Assembly: GCF_019977315.1 (NCBI RefSeq)
Contig: NZ_AP024652.1
Span: forward strand, 2,294,001-2,358,000
DNA: 64,000 bases
Source of the DNA: Arthrobacter sp. StoSoilB22
Lineage (GTDB): Bacteria; Actinomycetota; Actinomycetes; Actinomycetales; Micrococcaceae
Direction of reading: 5' to 3'
Both the position numbers and the translations under genes were made by a program. Each line of letters opens with the position of its first letter. Within the stretch, counting starts at the first letter, position 1. Of the stretch, positions 30,884 through 41,082 are shown in pieces. Below the pieces are notes generated by a model, which saw only the letters and a list, made by a program, of their open reading frames with translations, made no database searches and was not told the origin of the DNA.

Positions 30884-31705
30884 ATGAGCAGTCCAACTTC
30901 CATGCCTTCAACACGGCATGCTGCAGCGGCGGAGGCATTCCTTGCCCCGCCCGCGATGCCGGACGCGGATGATCGCACACGGGACCGGGTCCTAAGCGCC
31001 GTTCTGGAAAACGGTCCAGTGAGCGCCGCGGAGCTCGGCGACCTCCTCGGCTTCACACCGGCCGCAGTCCGCCGCCACCTTGACCACTTGGAGCGCAACG
31101 GCGTAATCGAAGTCAAGCGTGTGACCAAGGCCGGTTCCGGCGCGGGACGCCCCGCGCGCCGCTACGTCCTGAGCTCGCAGGGACAGTCCACTCTCGGCGA
31201 TGACTACCTGAACATTGCCAGCTCGGCGCTCCACCGTCTCCAGGAACTCGCCGGCGAAGACGCGGTTCGCGCATATGCGGAGGAACGCTTCTCCGATATG
31301 GAACGGCGCTACGCTCCCGAGGTCGAGGCCGCCGGAGATGACATCACTGCCAGGGCCATGGCACTTTCCAGGGCCCTGAGCCGCGATCGCTTCGTTGCAT
31401 CAGCCCATTCCATTGAGGCCAAGGCCCCGTTGCCCGCCGCACTGTCCAGCGTCCAGCTGTGCCAGGGTCACTGCCCTATCCAGCGCCTGGCTGCGGAGTT
31501 TCCGGTTTTCTGCGACACCGAGACCGAGGTCTTCTCGCGCTTGGTGGGCGTCGATGTCCGGCGTCTCTCCACGCTCGCGCAGGGCGGACATGTGTGCACC
31601 ACCCATATACCTACCGGGCGCCCGGCTGCCACGGCATCTCCGGATGTCGCAGTGCAGTCCGGGAACCCGTACCAGGAATCAAACAACCAGCAAGAAAGGC
31701 CGTGA
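30884..31705 (+). CDS. sufR: Fe-S cluster-binding suf operon regulator SufR
   Basis: A 273-residue repressor. Residues 25-85 form a winged helix ([38 protein letters not shown], then the basic [15 protein letters not shown] wing). The C-terminal half carries the cluster ligands: Cys193, Cys197, Cys210 and Cys238. The spacing Cys197-x12-Cys210-x27-Cys238 agrees with that of SufR/Rv1460-type proteins. It senses Fe-S status and represses the suf genes. The ATG at 30884 is preferred over the GTG at 30875, which lies inside the palindrome. Its TGA shares one base with the sufB ATG. Confidence 0.93.
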   Translation: MSSPTSMPSTRHAAAAEAFLAPPAMPDADDRTRDRVLSAVLENGPVSAAELGDLLGFTPAAVRRHLDHLERNGVIEVKRVTKAGSGAGRPARRYVLSSQGQSTLGDDYLNIASSALHRLQELAGEDAVRAYAEERFSDMERRYAPEVEAAGDDITARAMALSRALSRDRFVASAHSIEAKAPLPAALSSVQLCQGHCPIQRLAAEFPVFCDTETEVFSRLVGVDVRRLSTLAQGGHVCTTHIPTGRPAATASPDVAVQSGNPYQESNNQQERP

Positions 31706-33168
31706 TGACGGACCAAATAGCAGAGAAAGCGGTAGCTGACGGCACTGTGATCTCGGAGATTCTGGAGAAGAATCCCGAACTGCACGGTATCGGAAACTAC
31801 GAGTACGGCTGGGCCGACAAGAACGACGTTGGCGCCAACGCCCGTCGTGGCCTCAACGAGGAGGTCGTCCGCGATATCTCCTCGAAGAAGAACGAGCCCG
31901 AATGGATGCTCGATCTGCGGCTCAAGGGCCTCAAGTATTTCGACCGCAAGCCTATGCCTACCTGGGGTGCAGACCTCTCCGGCATCGACTTCGACAACAT
32001 CAAATACTTCGTGCGCTCCACCGAGAAGCAGGCGGCAACGTGGGAAGACCTTCCGGAAGACATCCGGAATACCTACGAGAAGCTGGGTATCCCCGAAGCT
32101 GAGCGCAGCCGTCTCGTCTCTGGCGTCGCAGCCCAGTACGAGTCCGAGGTTGTCTACCACCAGATCCGCGAGGACCTGGAAGCCCAGGGCGTGATCTTCC
32201 TGGACACGGACACCGCACTTCGCGAGCACCCGGAGATCTTCCAGGAGTACTTCGGCACCATCATCCCGGTGGGCGACAACAAGTTCGCTTCGTTGAACAC
32301 GGCCGTATGGTCCGGCGGATCATTCGTGTACGTGCCCAAGGGCGTTCATGTGGACATCCCGCTGCAGGCCTACTTCCGCATCAACACGGAGAACATGGGC
32401 CAGTTCGAGCGCACGCTGATCATCGCTGATGAAGACTCCTACGTTCACTACATCGAAGGCTGCACGGCTCCGATCTACACCTCGGACTCACTGCACTCGG
32501 CCGTGGTGGAGATCATCGTGAAGAAGGGCGCCCGCGTCCGTTACACGACCATCCAGAACTGGTCCACCAACGTGTACAACCTGGTGACCAAGCGCGCTAT
32601 CTGCGAAGAGGGCGCCACCATGGAGTGGATCGATGGCAACATCGGTTCCAAGGTGACCATGAAGTACCCGGCCGTCTACCTCGTTGGCGAGCACGCCAAG
32701 GGCGAGACGCTGTCCATCGCCTTCGCCGGCGAGGGCCAGCACCAGGACACCGGGTCCAAGATGGTGCACATTGCACCGAACACCAAGAGTTCCATCATTT
32801 CCAAGTCGGTCGCCCGCGGCGGCGGACGTGCAGCGTACCGCGGCCTGGTCCAGGTCCGTGAGGGTGCCAAGCACTCGGCCAACACGGTCCGCTGTGATGC
32901 CCTGCTGGTGGACACCATTTCCCGTTCGGACACGTACCCGTACATCGACATCCGCGAGGATGACGTTGTCATGGGCCACGAGGCCACCGTTTCACGCGTC
33001 AGCGAAGAGCAGCTCTTCTATCTGATGTCCCGCGGCATGCCTGAAGACGAGGCCATGGCCATGATCGTGCGCGGCTTCATCGAGCCGATCGCCCGTGAAC
33101 TGCCCATGGAATACGCTCTTGAGCTGAACCGCCTGATTGAACTGCAGATGGAAGGGTCCGTCGGTTAA
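31705..33168 (+). CDS. sufB: Fe-S cluster assembly scaffold SufB
   Basis: SufB (487 residues) is the core scaffold of the SufBCD complex on which Fe-S clusters form. The frame is open far upstream inside sufR, but the ATG at 31705, overlapping the sufR stop, gives the expected N-terminus. Family blocks include [56 protein letters not shown] with the conserved Cys, and the C-terminal beta-helix region ending [18 protein letters not shown]. It is followed after 2 bases by sufD. Confidence 0.97.
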   Translation: MTDQIAEKAVADGTVISEILEKNPELHGIGNYEYGWADKNDVGANARRGLNEEVVRDISSKKNEPEWMLDLRLKGLKYFDRKPMPTWGADLSGIDFDNIKYFVRSTEKQAATWEDLPEDIRNTYEKLGIPEAERSRLVSGVAAQYESEVVYHQIREDLEAQGVIFLDTDTALREHPEIFQEYFGTIIPVGDNKFASLNTAVWSGGSFVYVPKGVHVDIPLQAYFRINTENMGQFERTLIIADEDSYVHYIEGCTAPIYTSDSLHSAVVEIIVKKGARVRYTTIQNWSTNVYNLVTKRAICEEGATMEWIDGNIGSKVTMKYPAVYLVGEHAKGETLSIAFAGEGQHQDTGSKMVHIAPNTKSSIISKSVARGGGRAAYRGLVQVREGAKHSANTVRCDALLVDTISRSDTYPYIDIREDDVVMGHEATVSRVSEEQLFYLMSRGMPEDEAMAMIVRGFIEPIARELPMEYALELNRLIELQMEGSVG

Positions 33169-33170
33169 CA

Positions 33171-34484
33171 ATGACTGATATCACTACTGAAAAAGCGCGC
33201 ATCGGCGCGCCCTCGGCCCAGCCGTTCATCAACGGCTTCACCGAGGAAGGCGAGAACCTTTCGCCCGCCAACACCGGAACGAACACCAGCACGACGTCGG
33301 AGCAGCCCTCCGCTGGTCCGCTCGCCGGCGCTTCGGCCAAGAGCCACTCGCACGGTGGCGGGGTCGGCATCCCGGACAGCTCCCGCGCCGGCCGCCTCAC
33401 CTCGTACAAGCTGGCAGACTTCAAGCCGCTGAACGGCCTTGAGGAAGACTGGCGATTCACTCCGTTGAAGCGCCTCCGCGGCCTCCACACCGATGTCCTC
33501 AACGGCGCAGCTCCTGTTGTCAGCGTCACTGCACCGGCCGGCGTCGTTGTTGAAACTGTTGGCCGCGATGACAAGCGCATCGGCCAGGCGGGCATCCCCG
33601 AGGACCTCGTGTCCGCCAATGCCTGGGAGAACTTCGCCGAGGCCACCGTGATCACCGTGCCCGCCGATCTGCAGGCCGAGAGTGAAGTTTCCGTCCTGGT
33701 CACCGGCGCCGGTGAGGCGCCGTCGGCACAGCACATCGTGATTGTGGCCGAACGCTTCTCCAAGGCTGTTGTGGTTCTGGATCACCAGGGCTCCGCGGTT
33801 GTCTCCGAGAACGTGGAGATCATTGTGGAGGACGGTGCTGAACTGACTGTCGTCTCCTTGCAGGAATGGGCAGACGACGCGGTCCACGCGTCTTCGCAGC
33901 AGGCAAAGATCGGCCGCGATGCCAAGTTCAAGCACATCGTGGTCAGCCTTGGCGGCGACCTCGTTCGCGTCACGCCGTCCACGCGTTTCACGGCTCCCGG
34001 TGCCGACGTCGAAATGTTCGGCCTGTACTTCGCCGACGCCGGCCAGCACCTTGAGCAGCGCCTCTTTGTTGACCACGCAGTGGCCAACTGCAAGTCCCGC
34101 GTCCTCTACAAGGGTGCTCTTCAGGGACGCAATGCCCACAGCGTATGGGTGGGCGACGTCCTGATCCGTAAGGAAGCAGAAGGTACCGATACCTACGAGG
34201 CCAACCGCAACCTTGTCCTCACGGACGGTGCACGCGCCGACTCGGTTCCCAACCTCGAAATCGAAACCGGTTTGATCGAGGGTGCAGGCCACGCCAGCGC
34301 CACCGGCCGTTTCGATGACGAGCACCTCTTCTACCTCATGGCCCGCGGTATTCCTGAGAAGGTTGCCCGCCGCCTGGTGGTCCGGGGCTTCCTCAACGAG
34401 ATCATCCAGCAGATCAAGGTCCCGGCAATCGAAGATCGCCTGACCGCAGCTGTTGAGCGCGAACTCGCCGCGACCGACAACTAA
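33171..34484 (+). CDS. sufD: Fe-S cluster assembly protein SufD
   Basis: SufD (437 residues) pairs with SufB and SufC in the cluster-assembly complex. The N-terminal 80 residues are a low-complexity, Ser/Thr/Gly-rich tail including KSHSHGGGVG; the conserved part starts at LTSYKLADFKPLNGLEEDWRF-like sequence, and the beta-helix core contains FTAPGADVEMFGLYFADAGQ, DHAVANCKSRVLYKGAL and the ending FYLMARGIPEKVARRLVVRGF. Length and position between sufB and the Rieske gene are normal for actinobacteria. Confidence 0.95.
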   Translation: MTDITTEKARIGAPSAQPFINGFTEEGENLSPANTGTNTSTTSEQPSAGPLAGASAKSHSHGGGVGIPDSSRAGRLTSYKLADFKPLNGLEEDWRFTPLKRLRGLHTDVLNGAAPVVSVTAPAGVVVETVGRDDKRIGQAGIPEDLVSANAWENFAEATVITVPADLQAESEVSVLVTGAGEAPSAQHIVIVAERFSKAVVVLDHQGSAVVSENVEIIVEDGAELTVVSLQEWADDAVHASSQQAKIGRDAKFKHIVVSLGGDLVRVTPSTRFTAPGADVEMFGLYFADAGQHLEQRLFVDHAVANCKSRVLYKGALQGRNAHSVWVGDVLIRKEAEGTDTYEANRNLVLTDGARADSVPNLEIETGLIEGAGHASATGRFDDEHLFYLMARGIPEKVARRLVVRGFLNEIIQQIKVPAIEDRLTAAVERELAATDN

Positions 34485-34506
34485 GACAGGCCAGGCAGAG
34501 CAAACA

Positions 34507-34863
34507 ATGAGTGAAGAAACCAAGGGCGAACTGGTATGCAACGCCAATGACATCCAGGTCAAGCAAGCGCTGCGTGTCCTGATCGATGACTATCCTGTAG
34601 CCATCGTCAGGGACTCGATGGGCGAGATCCACGCGATCGCCGATACCTGCTCGCACGCGGACATCTCGTTGTCCGAGGGTGAGGTTGAAGGCTGCGCGAT
34701 CGAGTGCTGGGGACACGGTTCGCAGTTCGACCTCCGCAGCGGACAACCGCTCCAGCTGCCTGCTTATGACCCCGTCCCCGTTTTTGCCGTCACCATCGAT
34801 GGAGACGACGTTTACGTGGACGTGACCAACGTTGTGAACGGTGCCTCGGTAGATCACTACTGA
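34507..34863 (+). CDS. Rieske [2Fe-2S] ferredoxin of the suf operon
   Basis: A 118-residue soluble Rieske protein, similar to the ferredoxin subunits of non-heme iron dioxygenases. The cluster ligands are Cys48-x-His50 and Cys67-x2-His70 (TCSHADISLSE and IECWGHGSQFDL). No oxygenase genes are near; instead it lies between sufD and sufC, a placement seen in other actinobacteria, suggesting an electron-transfer role in cluster assembly. The ATG at 34507 is chosen over the in-frame ATG 34453, which would lie inside the end of sufD. Confidence 0.92.
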   Translation: MSEETKGELVCNANDIQVKQALRVLIDDYPVAIVRDSMGEIHAIADTCSHADISLSEGEVEGCAIECWGHGSQFDLRSGQPLQLPAYDPVPVFAVTIDGDDVYVDVTNVVNGASVDHY

Positions 34864-34906
34864 GCGCCCAGTACCGCCAGACTTACGAACGGAAAGAAAG
34901 AAGAGC

Positions 34907-35692
<786 letters not shown>

Positions 35693-35705
35693 TTAGGATC
35701 GTTCC

Positions 35706-36038
35706 ATGACCGAAATCAACACGGCGCGAACCAGCCTCGAGGACGTCGAGGAAGCGCTCAAGGACGTCATTGACCCAGAGCTCGGGGTCAACATCGTGGA
35801 CTTGGGCCTTCTTTACGGACTCAAGTACTCCGACGATGACGGCGCGCTCCTGATCGACATGACACTGACCACGGCGGCTTGCCCGCTGACGGATGTGCTT
35901 GAAGAGCAGGTGGGCAAGTCCCTCGACGGAGTGGTTGACGACTGGCGCCTGAACTGGGTATGGATGCCGCCATGGGGTCCGGAACGGATCACCGACGACG
36001 GCAAGGACCAGATGAGGGCCCTCGGCTTCAACATCTAA
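35706..36038 (+). CDS. sufT: Metal-sulfur cluster assembly factor SufT (MIP18/DUF59)
   Basis: A 110-residue DUF59-domain protein involved in maturing Fe-S proteins. The family block VIDPELGVNIVDLGLLYGLK is at residues 21-40, followed by DMTLTTAACPLTDVLEEQV with the conserved Cys, and the C-terminal WMPPWGPERITDDGKDQMRA. It is the last gene of the suf operon and is followed by a strong terminator. Confidence 0.94.
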   Translation: MTEINTARTSLEDVEEALKDVIDPELGVNIVDLGLLYGLKYSDDDGALLIDMTLTTAACPLTDVLEEQVGKSLDGVVDDWRLNWVWMPPWGPERITDDGKDQMRALGFNI

Positions 36039-36062
36039 CCAGCCTTCACCCGTGCAACGGGC

Positions 36063-36105
36063 AAAGGAAGGGTTCCGGGTATATCACCCGGAACCCTTCC
36101 TTTTT
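36063..36105 (+). terminator. Rho-independent terminator of the suf operon
   Basis: A stem of about 19 base pairs with a 5-base loop, arms AAAGGAAGGGTTCCGGGT and ACCCGGAACCCTTCCTTT, ends in TTTTT. A-rich bases before the stem mean it can also serve the minus-strand metallopeptidase gene, whose stop is 15 bases away. Confidence 0.9.
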
Positions 36106-36119
36106 GGTGTTGTCATGCC

Positions 36120-37025
36120 TTAGGGCGCAGCCACACCGAAGGTGTCGCACTTGTTGATGTCGCCCGTGGTGTACCCCTGATAGAACCATTTTTGCCGCTG
36201 CTCGCTGGAGCCGTGGGTCCATGACTCAGGTGAGACGCGGCCGGTTGCGGCTTCCTGGATGCGGTCATCGCCGACGGCGGAAGCGGCCGAGAGCGCATCC
36301 TGCAGGTCCTGCTGGGTGAGGGGGTCAAGGAAAGGCTTCCCGCTCGCATCCGTCTGCGTGGTGGCATGGCGGACCCACAGTCCCGCATAGCAGTCTGCCT
36401 GGAGCTCCACCCGCACCGCCCCCGACTGCGGTCCCTGTGGATCCTGCTGGGCCTTGTCCAGGCTTCCGAGGATGTTCTGGACGTGGTGCCCGAACTCGTG
36501 GGCTACTACGTACTCTTGTGCCAGCGGGCCTCCAGAAGAGCCAAAACGGGTCACCAGTTCATCGAAGAAGCCGGGATCGAAATAGGCGGTGGTGTCTGCA
36601 GGGCAGTAGAAGGGGCCAACAGCGCTGGTAGCCGCGCCACAGCCGGTGTTTGTGGCCTCGCTGAAGATGACAGTCTTGGGCCGCGGGTACTGGACGTTGT
36701 AATCCGCCAGATAGTCAGGCCAGAAAGCATTCAAGCTATTCACCGTACCGGTGATCCGGCAGTCCAGGCGTTTGTCGGCATCGGCGCCGGTCTGGCATTC
36801 CTGGACGCCGCCGGCTCCGGCACTGCCACCTTCGACGGCGGGTGGCTGGCTTCCGCCCCCGGTCAGGTCCCCAAGGATGTTGGGATTGATGCCGAAGAGT
36901 GCCAGGAGCAGCACCACAATACCGCCACCAATTCCACCACCGATCTTGGTACCGCGGCCCATGCCACTGCCACGTCGGTCCTCCACTTGGGAGGGGTCAA
37001 GCTGCGCGCCGTCATTGAAACTCAT
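36120..37025 (-). CDS. Neutral zinc metallopeptidase, YpfJ family
   Basis: A 301-residue membrane-anchored protein. After about 30 cytosolic residues comes one transmembrane helix (GGGIVVLLLALFGINPNIL), then a Pro/Gly-rich linker and the YpfJ domain with the zinc site YVVAHEFGHHVQNILG near residue 178 and the family blocks YFDPGFFDELVTRFG and LQADCYAGLWV. Its physiological substrate is not known. It is leaderless: a -10 hexamer ends six bases before the ATG at 37025. It is divergent from the acyl-CoA ligase gene with overlapping promoter space. Confidence 0.92.
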   Translation of the reverse strand: MSFNDGAQLDPSQVEDRRGSGMGRGTKIGGGIGGGIVVLLLALFGINPNILGDLTGGGSQPPAVEGGSAGAGGVQECQTGADADKRLDCRITGTVNSLNAFWPDYLADYNVQYPRPKTVIFSEATNTGCGAATSAVGPFYCPADTTAYFDPGFFDELVTRFGSSGGPLAQEYVVAHEFGHHVQNILGSLDKAQQDPQGPQSGAVRVELQADCYAGLWVRHATTQTDASGKPFLDPLTQQDLQDALSAASAVGDDRIQEAATGRVSPESWTHGSSEQRQKWFYQGYTTGDINKCDTFGVAAP

Positions 37026-37031
37026 ACAGTC

Positions 37032-37037
37032 AGAATA
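37032..37037 (-). promoter_or_regulatory. -10 element of a leaderless metallopeptidase transcript
   Basis: On the minus strand TATTCT is followed by GACTGT and then the ATG at 37025, again the six-base spacing seen for uvrA, uvrC and the ABC exporter. Confidence 0.6.
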
Positions 37038-37073
37038 GACGTCACTTTTGGTGCTTGGCGCCAGACACTGCCG

Positions 37074-37079
37074 TAAAAT
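37074..37079 (+). promoter_or_regulatory. -10 element of a leaderless acyl-CoA ligase transcript
   Basis: TAAAAT lies seven bases before the ATG at 37087; this supports that start and argues that the 13-residue upstream extension of the open frame is not translated. Confidence 0.55.
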
Positions 37080-37086
37080 TGTTTGG

Positions 37087-38478
37087 ATGCCTTTCCTGGA
37101 TAAACTTCAGCTCTGGGCCGAGGAGCGCCCCCACGACACCGCCGTCGTTGTGGGCAGCGGCCGGCTCACCTGGGCGGGACTCCGCGACGCCGCAGCTGGC
37201 TTGGTTGCGGACGCCCCTGCCACCACCGTTCTGGCCGAGCCCAACTCTGTGCGCTTCGTGGAGCGCTATGCTGCCGCTGTGGCGGGGGATCGGCGGTGCG
37301 CCGTTCTGGACCCCGAATGGCCGGCCCCGATGATCGAAGAAGTATCCTCACGCGTCCTGCCAACCACCACACCGTTTGGCGCCGAACTGGTGGACGGGGA
37401 CGCGTCCAGTACCTTCCTCATCGGCCTCACGTCCGGTACCACGTCCGTGCCCAAGGCCTTCACCAGGTCCCGCCGGTCCTGGCAGGTGTCTTTCGATGCC
37501 TCCATCGAGTTCTTTGGCTTGTCCCAGGAGGACCGGACCCTTGCGCCCGGTCCTTTGTCAGCAAGCCTGAATCTTTTCGCCCTTTCAGAGTGCCTGTACG
37601 CGGGTTCGGCTTTCCATACGCTTGAGTCGTTCGATGTCGCCGACGCCCATGCCGCCATCAGCCATGACGGCATCACCCGCCTTGTTTTGGCGCCCACTGC
37701 CCTGAGGTTGCTCAGCGAGCGGGGACTGGCCGGCGACGTTGATGCTTCCGGTATCCGCAGCATCATCTGTGCCGGTTCCAAGTTGGACGCCCGGACACTG
37801 GAGGCAGCCCGGCGGTGGGCACCCCGTGCAGCCATCTACGAGTACTACGGTGCCTCGGAGCTGAGTTTCGTTTCCGGTACCCGCCTGGCCGCCGGCGAGC
37901 CGTTGGATGCTGGCGGTACCGGCATTGGGTTGCCTTTTCCGGGGGTTGAAGTGACCATCCTTGACGACGCTGGCAGCCCTCTCCGGGACGGGGAACACGG
38001 GAATATCAGCGTTCGCAGCGGGATGATCAGCAATGGCTACCTGTGGGGCGACGACGGGCAGGCCCTGCGGTGCCTTGATGGGTGGTACACCGTGGGGGAT
38101 CAGGGCTTTCTGGAGGACGGCACCCTTCACATCCTTGGACGGCGCTCGGACATGATCATCACCTCGGGAAAGAACGTCTACCCGCATGAGGTTGAGCTGG
38201 CCGTTGCTTCCGTGCCGGGCGTGGAAGGGGCGGTTGCTGCCGGAGTACCGGATGACATCCGCGGTCACAAGGTGATCGCCGGCGTCGTTCCTGCCTGCGG
38301 TGCGATCACCGCCACCCAGCTCCGCACAGGCTTGGATGGCCTGCTGGCGCGCGACAAGTGGCCGTTGCAGTATTACGTGTTGTCGGAGCTGCCCATGACG
38401 GACCGTGGCAAGGTCAGCCGAAAGGTGCTCCTGGACTGGATCAAGAACCACGACCCCCGGGCGCGAGCCCTTGGATAG
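37087..38478 (+). CDS. AMP-forming acyl-CoA ligase
   Basis: A 463-residue member of the ANL adenylating family, rather short because the N-terminal domain is compact. Motifs: P-loop LIGLTSGTTSVPKAFTRS near residue 110, YEYYGASELSF (A5), GWYTVGDQGFLEDG (A7), GRRSDMIITSGKNVYPHEVE (A8) and the catalytic Lys in MTDRGKVSRKVLL near the C-terminus, so it should be active. The acyl substrate is unknown. The thiolase gene overlaps its end, and the pair faces the biotin transporter bioYMN, so a biotin-precursor or biotin-linked role is a hypothesis from context. Confidence 0.88.
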   Translation: MPFLDKLQLWAEERPHDTAVVVGSGRLTWAGLRDAAAGLVADAPATTVLAEPNSVRFVERYAAAVAGDRRCAVLDPEWPAPMIEEVSSRVLPTTTPFGAELVDGDASSTFLIGLTSGTTSVPKAFTRSRRSWQVSFDASIEFFGLSQEDRTLAPGPLSASLNLFALSECLYAGSAFHTLESFDVADAHAAISHDGITRLVLAPTALRLLSERGLAGDVDASGIRSIICAGSKLDARTLEAARRWAPRAAIYEYYGASELSFVSGTRLAAGEPLDAGGTGIGLPFPGVEVTILDDAGSPLRDGEHGNISVRSGMISNGYLWGDDGQALRCLDGWYTVGDQGFLEDGTLHILGRRSDMIITSGKNVYPHEVELAVASVPGVEGAVAAGVPDDIRGHKVIAGVVPACGAITATQLRTGLDGLLARDKWPLQYYVLSELPMTDRGKVSRKVLLDWIKNHDPRARALG

Positions 38479-39691
38479 CCACAAGCCCCTGGATAGCTGG
38501 ACCGGCTCAGCCGGAGGGTTTGACGAATCCCGCCAGCCTGTCATTATTGCCGCGCTCCGATCTCCTATTTGTCGTGCCAACGGTCAGTTGAAGCAGTTAC
38601 GTGCCGCGGACCTCCTGGCACCCGTACTGGCTTCCCTGGTTGAAAGAGCGGGCGTGGACCTGGCGGAGGTGGACGATGTCATTGTGGGCAATGCTGTGGG
38701 CGGCGGCGGGAATGTTGCCAGATTCGCAGCTCTCCAGGCGGGTTTGCCCATCAACGTCCCTGGCCTTACCGTGGACCGCCAATGCGGCTCAGGTTTGGAC
38801 GCTATTGCACTGGCATCCCGCTTGGTGGCAGCCGGCGGGGATCCGCTGTATTTGGCAGGGGGCGTTGAAAGCATCAGTAACGCCCCGGCCCGGGCCAATA
38901 GAAACGACGACGGCGAACTCGACTTCTACTCCAGGGCCAGCTTTGTGCCGCCGCAGTTCGGCGACCCGGACATGGGTGTTGCGGCGGAGAATGTCGCCCG
39001 CGAATTCGGCGTGACACGTCAGAGGCAGGACGAGTACGCGCTCCGGAGCCATCACCGTGCCGTTGACGCTGCCAGGACAGGGCTCTTTGAGGATGAAATT
39101 GTTCCGCTCAAGAGCAAGGGGAAACAGGTGGCGCTGGACGATGGCCCCCGAGCTTCACTGCGGGCCCCGCTGATGGCGAGGTTCCCAGCAGCATTCGTGG
39201 CGGGCGGATCGGTCACGGCAGCAAACTCATGCTTTGACGCGGACGCAGCGTCCGCCGTCGTCATGACGTCCCTTAAACGAGCCCGCACCCTGGGCGCGAC
39301 GCACGGGATGCTGGTGCTGGGGTGCGAGACCGTCGGCGTTGATCCGGAATTTCTTGGCATAGGGGCAGCCCACGCGGCCAAGCGGCTCCTGGACCGCCAT
39401 GGAGTGGACGCAGATGACATTGATCTGGTGGAGTTCAATGAGGCATTCGCCTCCCAAACCATCGCATGCCTGGAGTATCTGGGCGTTGATCCTCAGAAAG
39501 CCAACCTTGATGGCGGCGCGCTTGCCTTGGGTCATGGCTACGGAGCTTCGGGAGCGGTCCTGGTGACGAGGTTGATGGCTCAAGCACGCCGCAGTTACGC
39601 AGTGCGGGGCGAGAGTTCGCTGGCATTGGCCATGATCAGTATCGCCGGAGGCATGGGAACCGCAGCTCTCTTTCAGTACGCCAAGCTGTAG
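38471..39691 (+). CDS. Thiolase-family protein with Ser at the second catalytic Cys
   Basis: About 406 residues with a thiolase fold. The acyl-accepting Cys is present in VDRQCGSGLDAIA (codon at 38783), the NEAF motif is VEFNEAFASQ, and the catalytic His remains in ALALGHGYGASGAV, though the usual His-Pro is His-Gly. The C-terminal CxG motif, whose Cys is the catalytic base, reads MISIAGGMGTAALF: Ser replaces Cys (codon 39638). Classical thiolysis may therefore be lost or altered. No ATG, GTG or RBS marks the start; the TTG at 38471, overlapping the ligase stop, is my best choice. It is cotranslated with the ligase. Confidence 0.8.
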   Translation: MDSHKPLDSWTGSAGGFDESRQPVIIAALRSPICRANGQLKQLRAADLLAPVLASLVERAGVDLAEVDDVIVGNAVGGGGNVARFAALQAGLPINVPGLTVDRQCGSGLDAIALASRLVAAGGDPLYLAGGVESISNAPARANRNDDGELDFYSRASFVPPQFGDPDMGVAAENVAREFGVTRQRQDEYALRSHHRAVDAARTGLFEDEIVPLKSKGKQVALDDGPRASLRAPLMARFPAAFVAGGSVTAANSCFDADAASAVVMTSLKRARTLGATHGMLVLGCETVGVDPEFLGIGAAHAAKRLLDRHGVDADDIDLVEFNEAFASQTIACLEYLGVDPQKANLDGGALALGHGYGASGAVLVTRLMAQARRSYAVRGESSLALAMISIAGGMGTAALFQYAKL

Positions 39692-39704
39692 CCCCTGCGC
39701 CGGT

Positions 39705-40331
39705 CTAGTCCCTCTCCGGTTCGCCCAACCCGCGGGCCGCCAAAGCATCACCGGTTTGGCGCGCATACGCAACAGTGGTGATGAAGACAGGGAGCACCAG
39801 TGCGCGGGGATTGCGTTCAAGCCCGCGTGCCCGCGCTGAGTCCCTTACGTCAGTGAAGGCGCCGGCTATGAAGGGAATGCTCCTGAGCATCACTGCGATG
39901 GTCAAAGCGAATCGTTCAGGATCGGCACCGAAACGCCGGAACGGTTTTGCCAACGCCACCACGCCGTCCAGAAGATCCTGCACGGGAGTAGTCGCGGTGA
40001 GGACCGAAGCTGCCACTACGCAGACCAGCACATTGAACACGATGCGTGCCGCGGTGGGCCCGCCCAGTTGCCACCATTGGAAGAGACCGATGACCAGCAG
40101 GATAGGAGCCACCAACCAAATGGCCTTCAGGAGGCGGCGGAAGCCTGCCCCCGTCAGCATGAATAAGCCACACATGACGGCGAAGACCACCAGCGACACG
40201 GCCCAGTCCACAATAAGGAAGGACGCCGCTCCGCAGGCCGCTACAACCAGAAATTTCAGCCACAGGGGAGTGCGGTGGATGATCGAGTTCCCTCGCACGT
40301 AGTTGGCTATAAGGAAGCCATGCCCCCTCAT
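39705..40331 (-). CDS. bioN: ECF transporter T component of the biotin system (BioN)
   Basis: A 208-residue CbiQ/BioN-type membrane protein with about five hydrophobic helices in the first two thirds and the coupling motif SARARGLERNPRAL near residue 165, the ARG box that contacts the ATPase. It couples ATP hydrolysis by BioM to substrate transfer by BioY. The start overlaps the end of bioM by 4 bases. Last gene of the bioY-bioM-bioN operon, convergent with the thiolase gene at only 13 bases. Confidence 0.9.
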   Translation of the reverse strand: MRGHGFLIANYVRGNSIIHRTPLWLKFLVVAACGAASFLIVDWAVSLVVFAVMCGLFMLTGAGFRRLLKAIWLVAPILLVIGLFQWWQLGGPTAARIVFNVLVCVVAASVLTATTPVQDLLDGVVALAKPFRRFGADPERFALTIAVMLRSIPFIAGAFTDVRDSARARGLERNPRALVLPVFITTVAYARQTGDALAARGLGEPERD

Positions 40332-41065
40332 CTCGGCACATCACCCACGCCGGCACCGGGCAGGGCAGCCGCGCAAAGTTCGCGGTACCGGGCGACGCCG
40401 TCTGCAGCACCGCCGTCGAACACGATACGCCCGGCCTCAACTACCAGCACCCTGTCCATGTCCAAGGCCAGGTCGAGATCATGCGTGGACATGATGACTT
40501 GTTGATCCAGGCCAGCGACTGTGCGGCGCAGCAGTTCGCGGTTTCGAAGATCCAGGAGGGTGGATGGTTCGTCGAGAACCAGGACGGTGGGATCCACCGC
40601 AAGGACTGCGGCCAAGGCCAGTAGCTGCCTTTCACCACCGGACAGTTCATAGATGCTTTGATCGGCCAGATGCAGCAGGCCGAAGCGATCCAGCACTGCT
40701 TCTGCCCGCGCCGCCCGCTCCTTAGAGTTCTTGACGGAGCGGCGCAACGAGAGCTCAACATCTTCCCGCCCGGTAGGCATCACCAACTGTGACAGGGGAT
40801 CGGTAAAGACGAAACCCACATTGCCCCGGACACGGCGGACATCGGCAAGAGTGTCATCTCCGTGGACTACCACTGTGCCTTCGCTCGGTTCAACCAAGCC
40901 ATTCACGAGCCGCAGCAGCGTGGACTTTCCGGAGCCGTTGGCGCCGATGACTCCAATCCTGCGTTCTGCGAGGTCCAGGGAAAAATTTTGCAGCAGGGTT
41001 TTGGGGGTGTCGCTGCCATCGACTGCGACACGCACCGAAACCCTGCTGAAACTGATGGAATTCAT
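40328..41065 (-). CDS. bioM: ECF transporter ATPase of the biotin system (BioM)
   Basis: A 245-residue CbiO-type ABC ATPase. Walker A IGANGSGKSTLLRLVNGL is near residue 38, the Q-loop VFTDPLSQLVMPT, signature YELSGGERQLLALAAVL near residue 140, Walker B VLVLDEPSTLLDLRN and H-switch MSTHDLDLALDMD. The FTDP(Q) form of the Q-loop is characteristic of ECF ATPases. It lies 17 bases after bioY and overlaps bioN by 4 bases. Confidence 0.92.
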   Translation of the reverse strand: MNSISFSRVSVRVAVDGSDTPKTLLQNFSLDLAERRIGVIGANGSGKSTLLRLVNGLVEPSEGTVVVHGDDTLADVRRVRGNVGFVFTDPLSQLVMPTGREDVELSLRRSVKNSKERAARAEAVLDRFGLLHLADQSIYELSGGERQLLALAAVLAVDPTVLVLDEPSTLLDLRNRELLRRTVAGLDQQVIMSTHDLDLALDMDRVLVVEAGRIVFDGGAADGVARYRELCAAALPGAGVGDVPR

Positions 41066-41082
41066 GGAGTGATTGTTCCCGC

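Noticed and set aside
36641-37076. Plus-strand frame overlapping the start of the metallopeptidase gene
   Set aside because: The minus-strand gene has an HExxH site, a membrane anchor and a promoter; the plus-strand frame has none of these.
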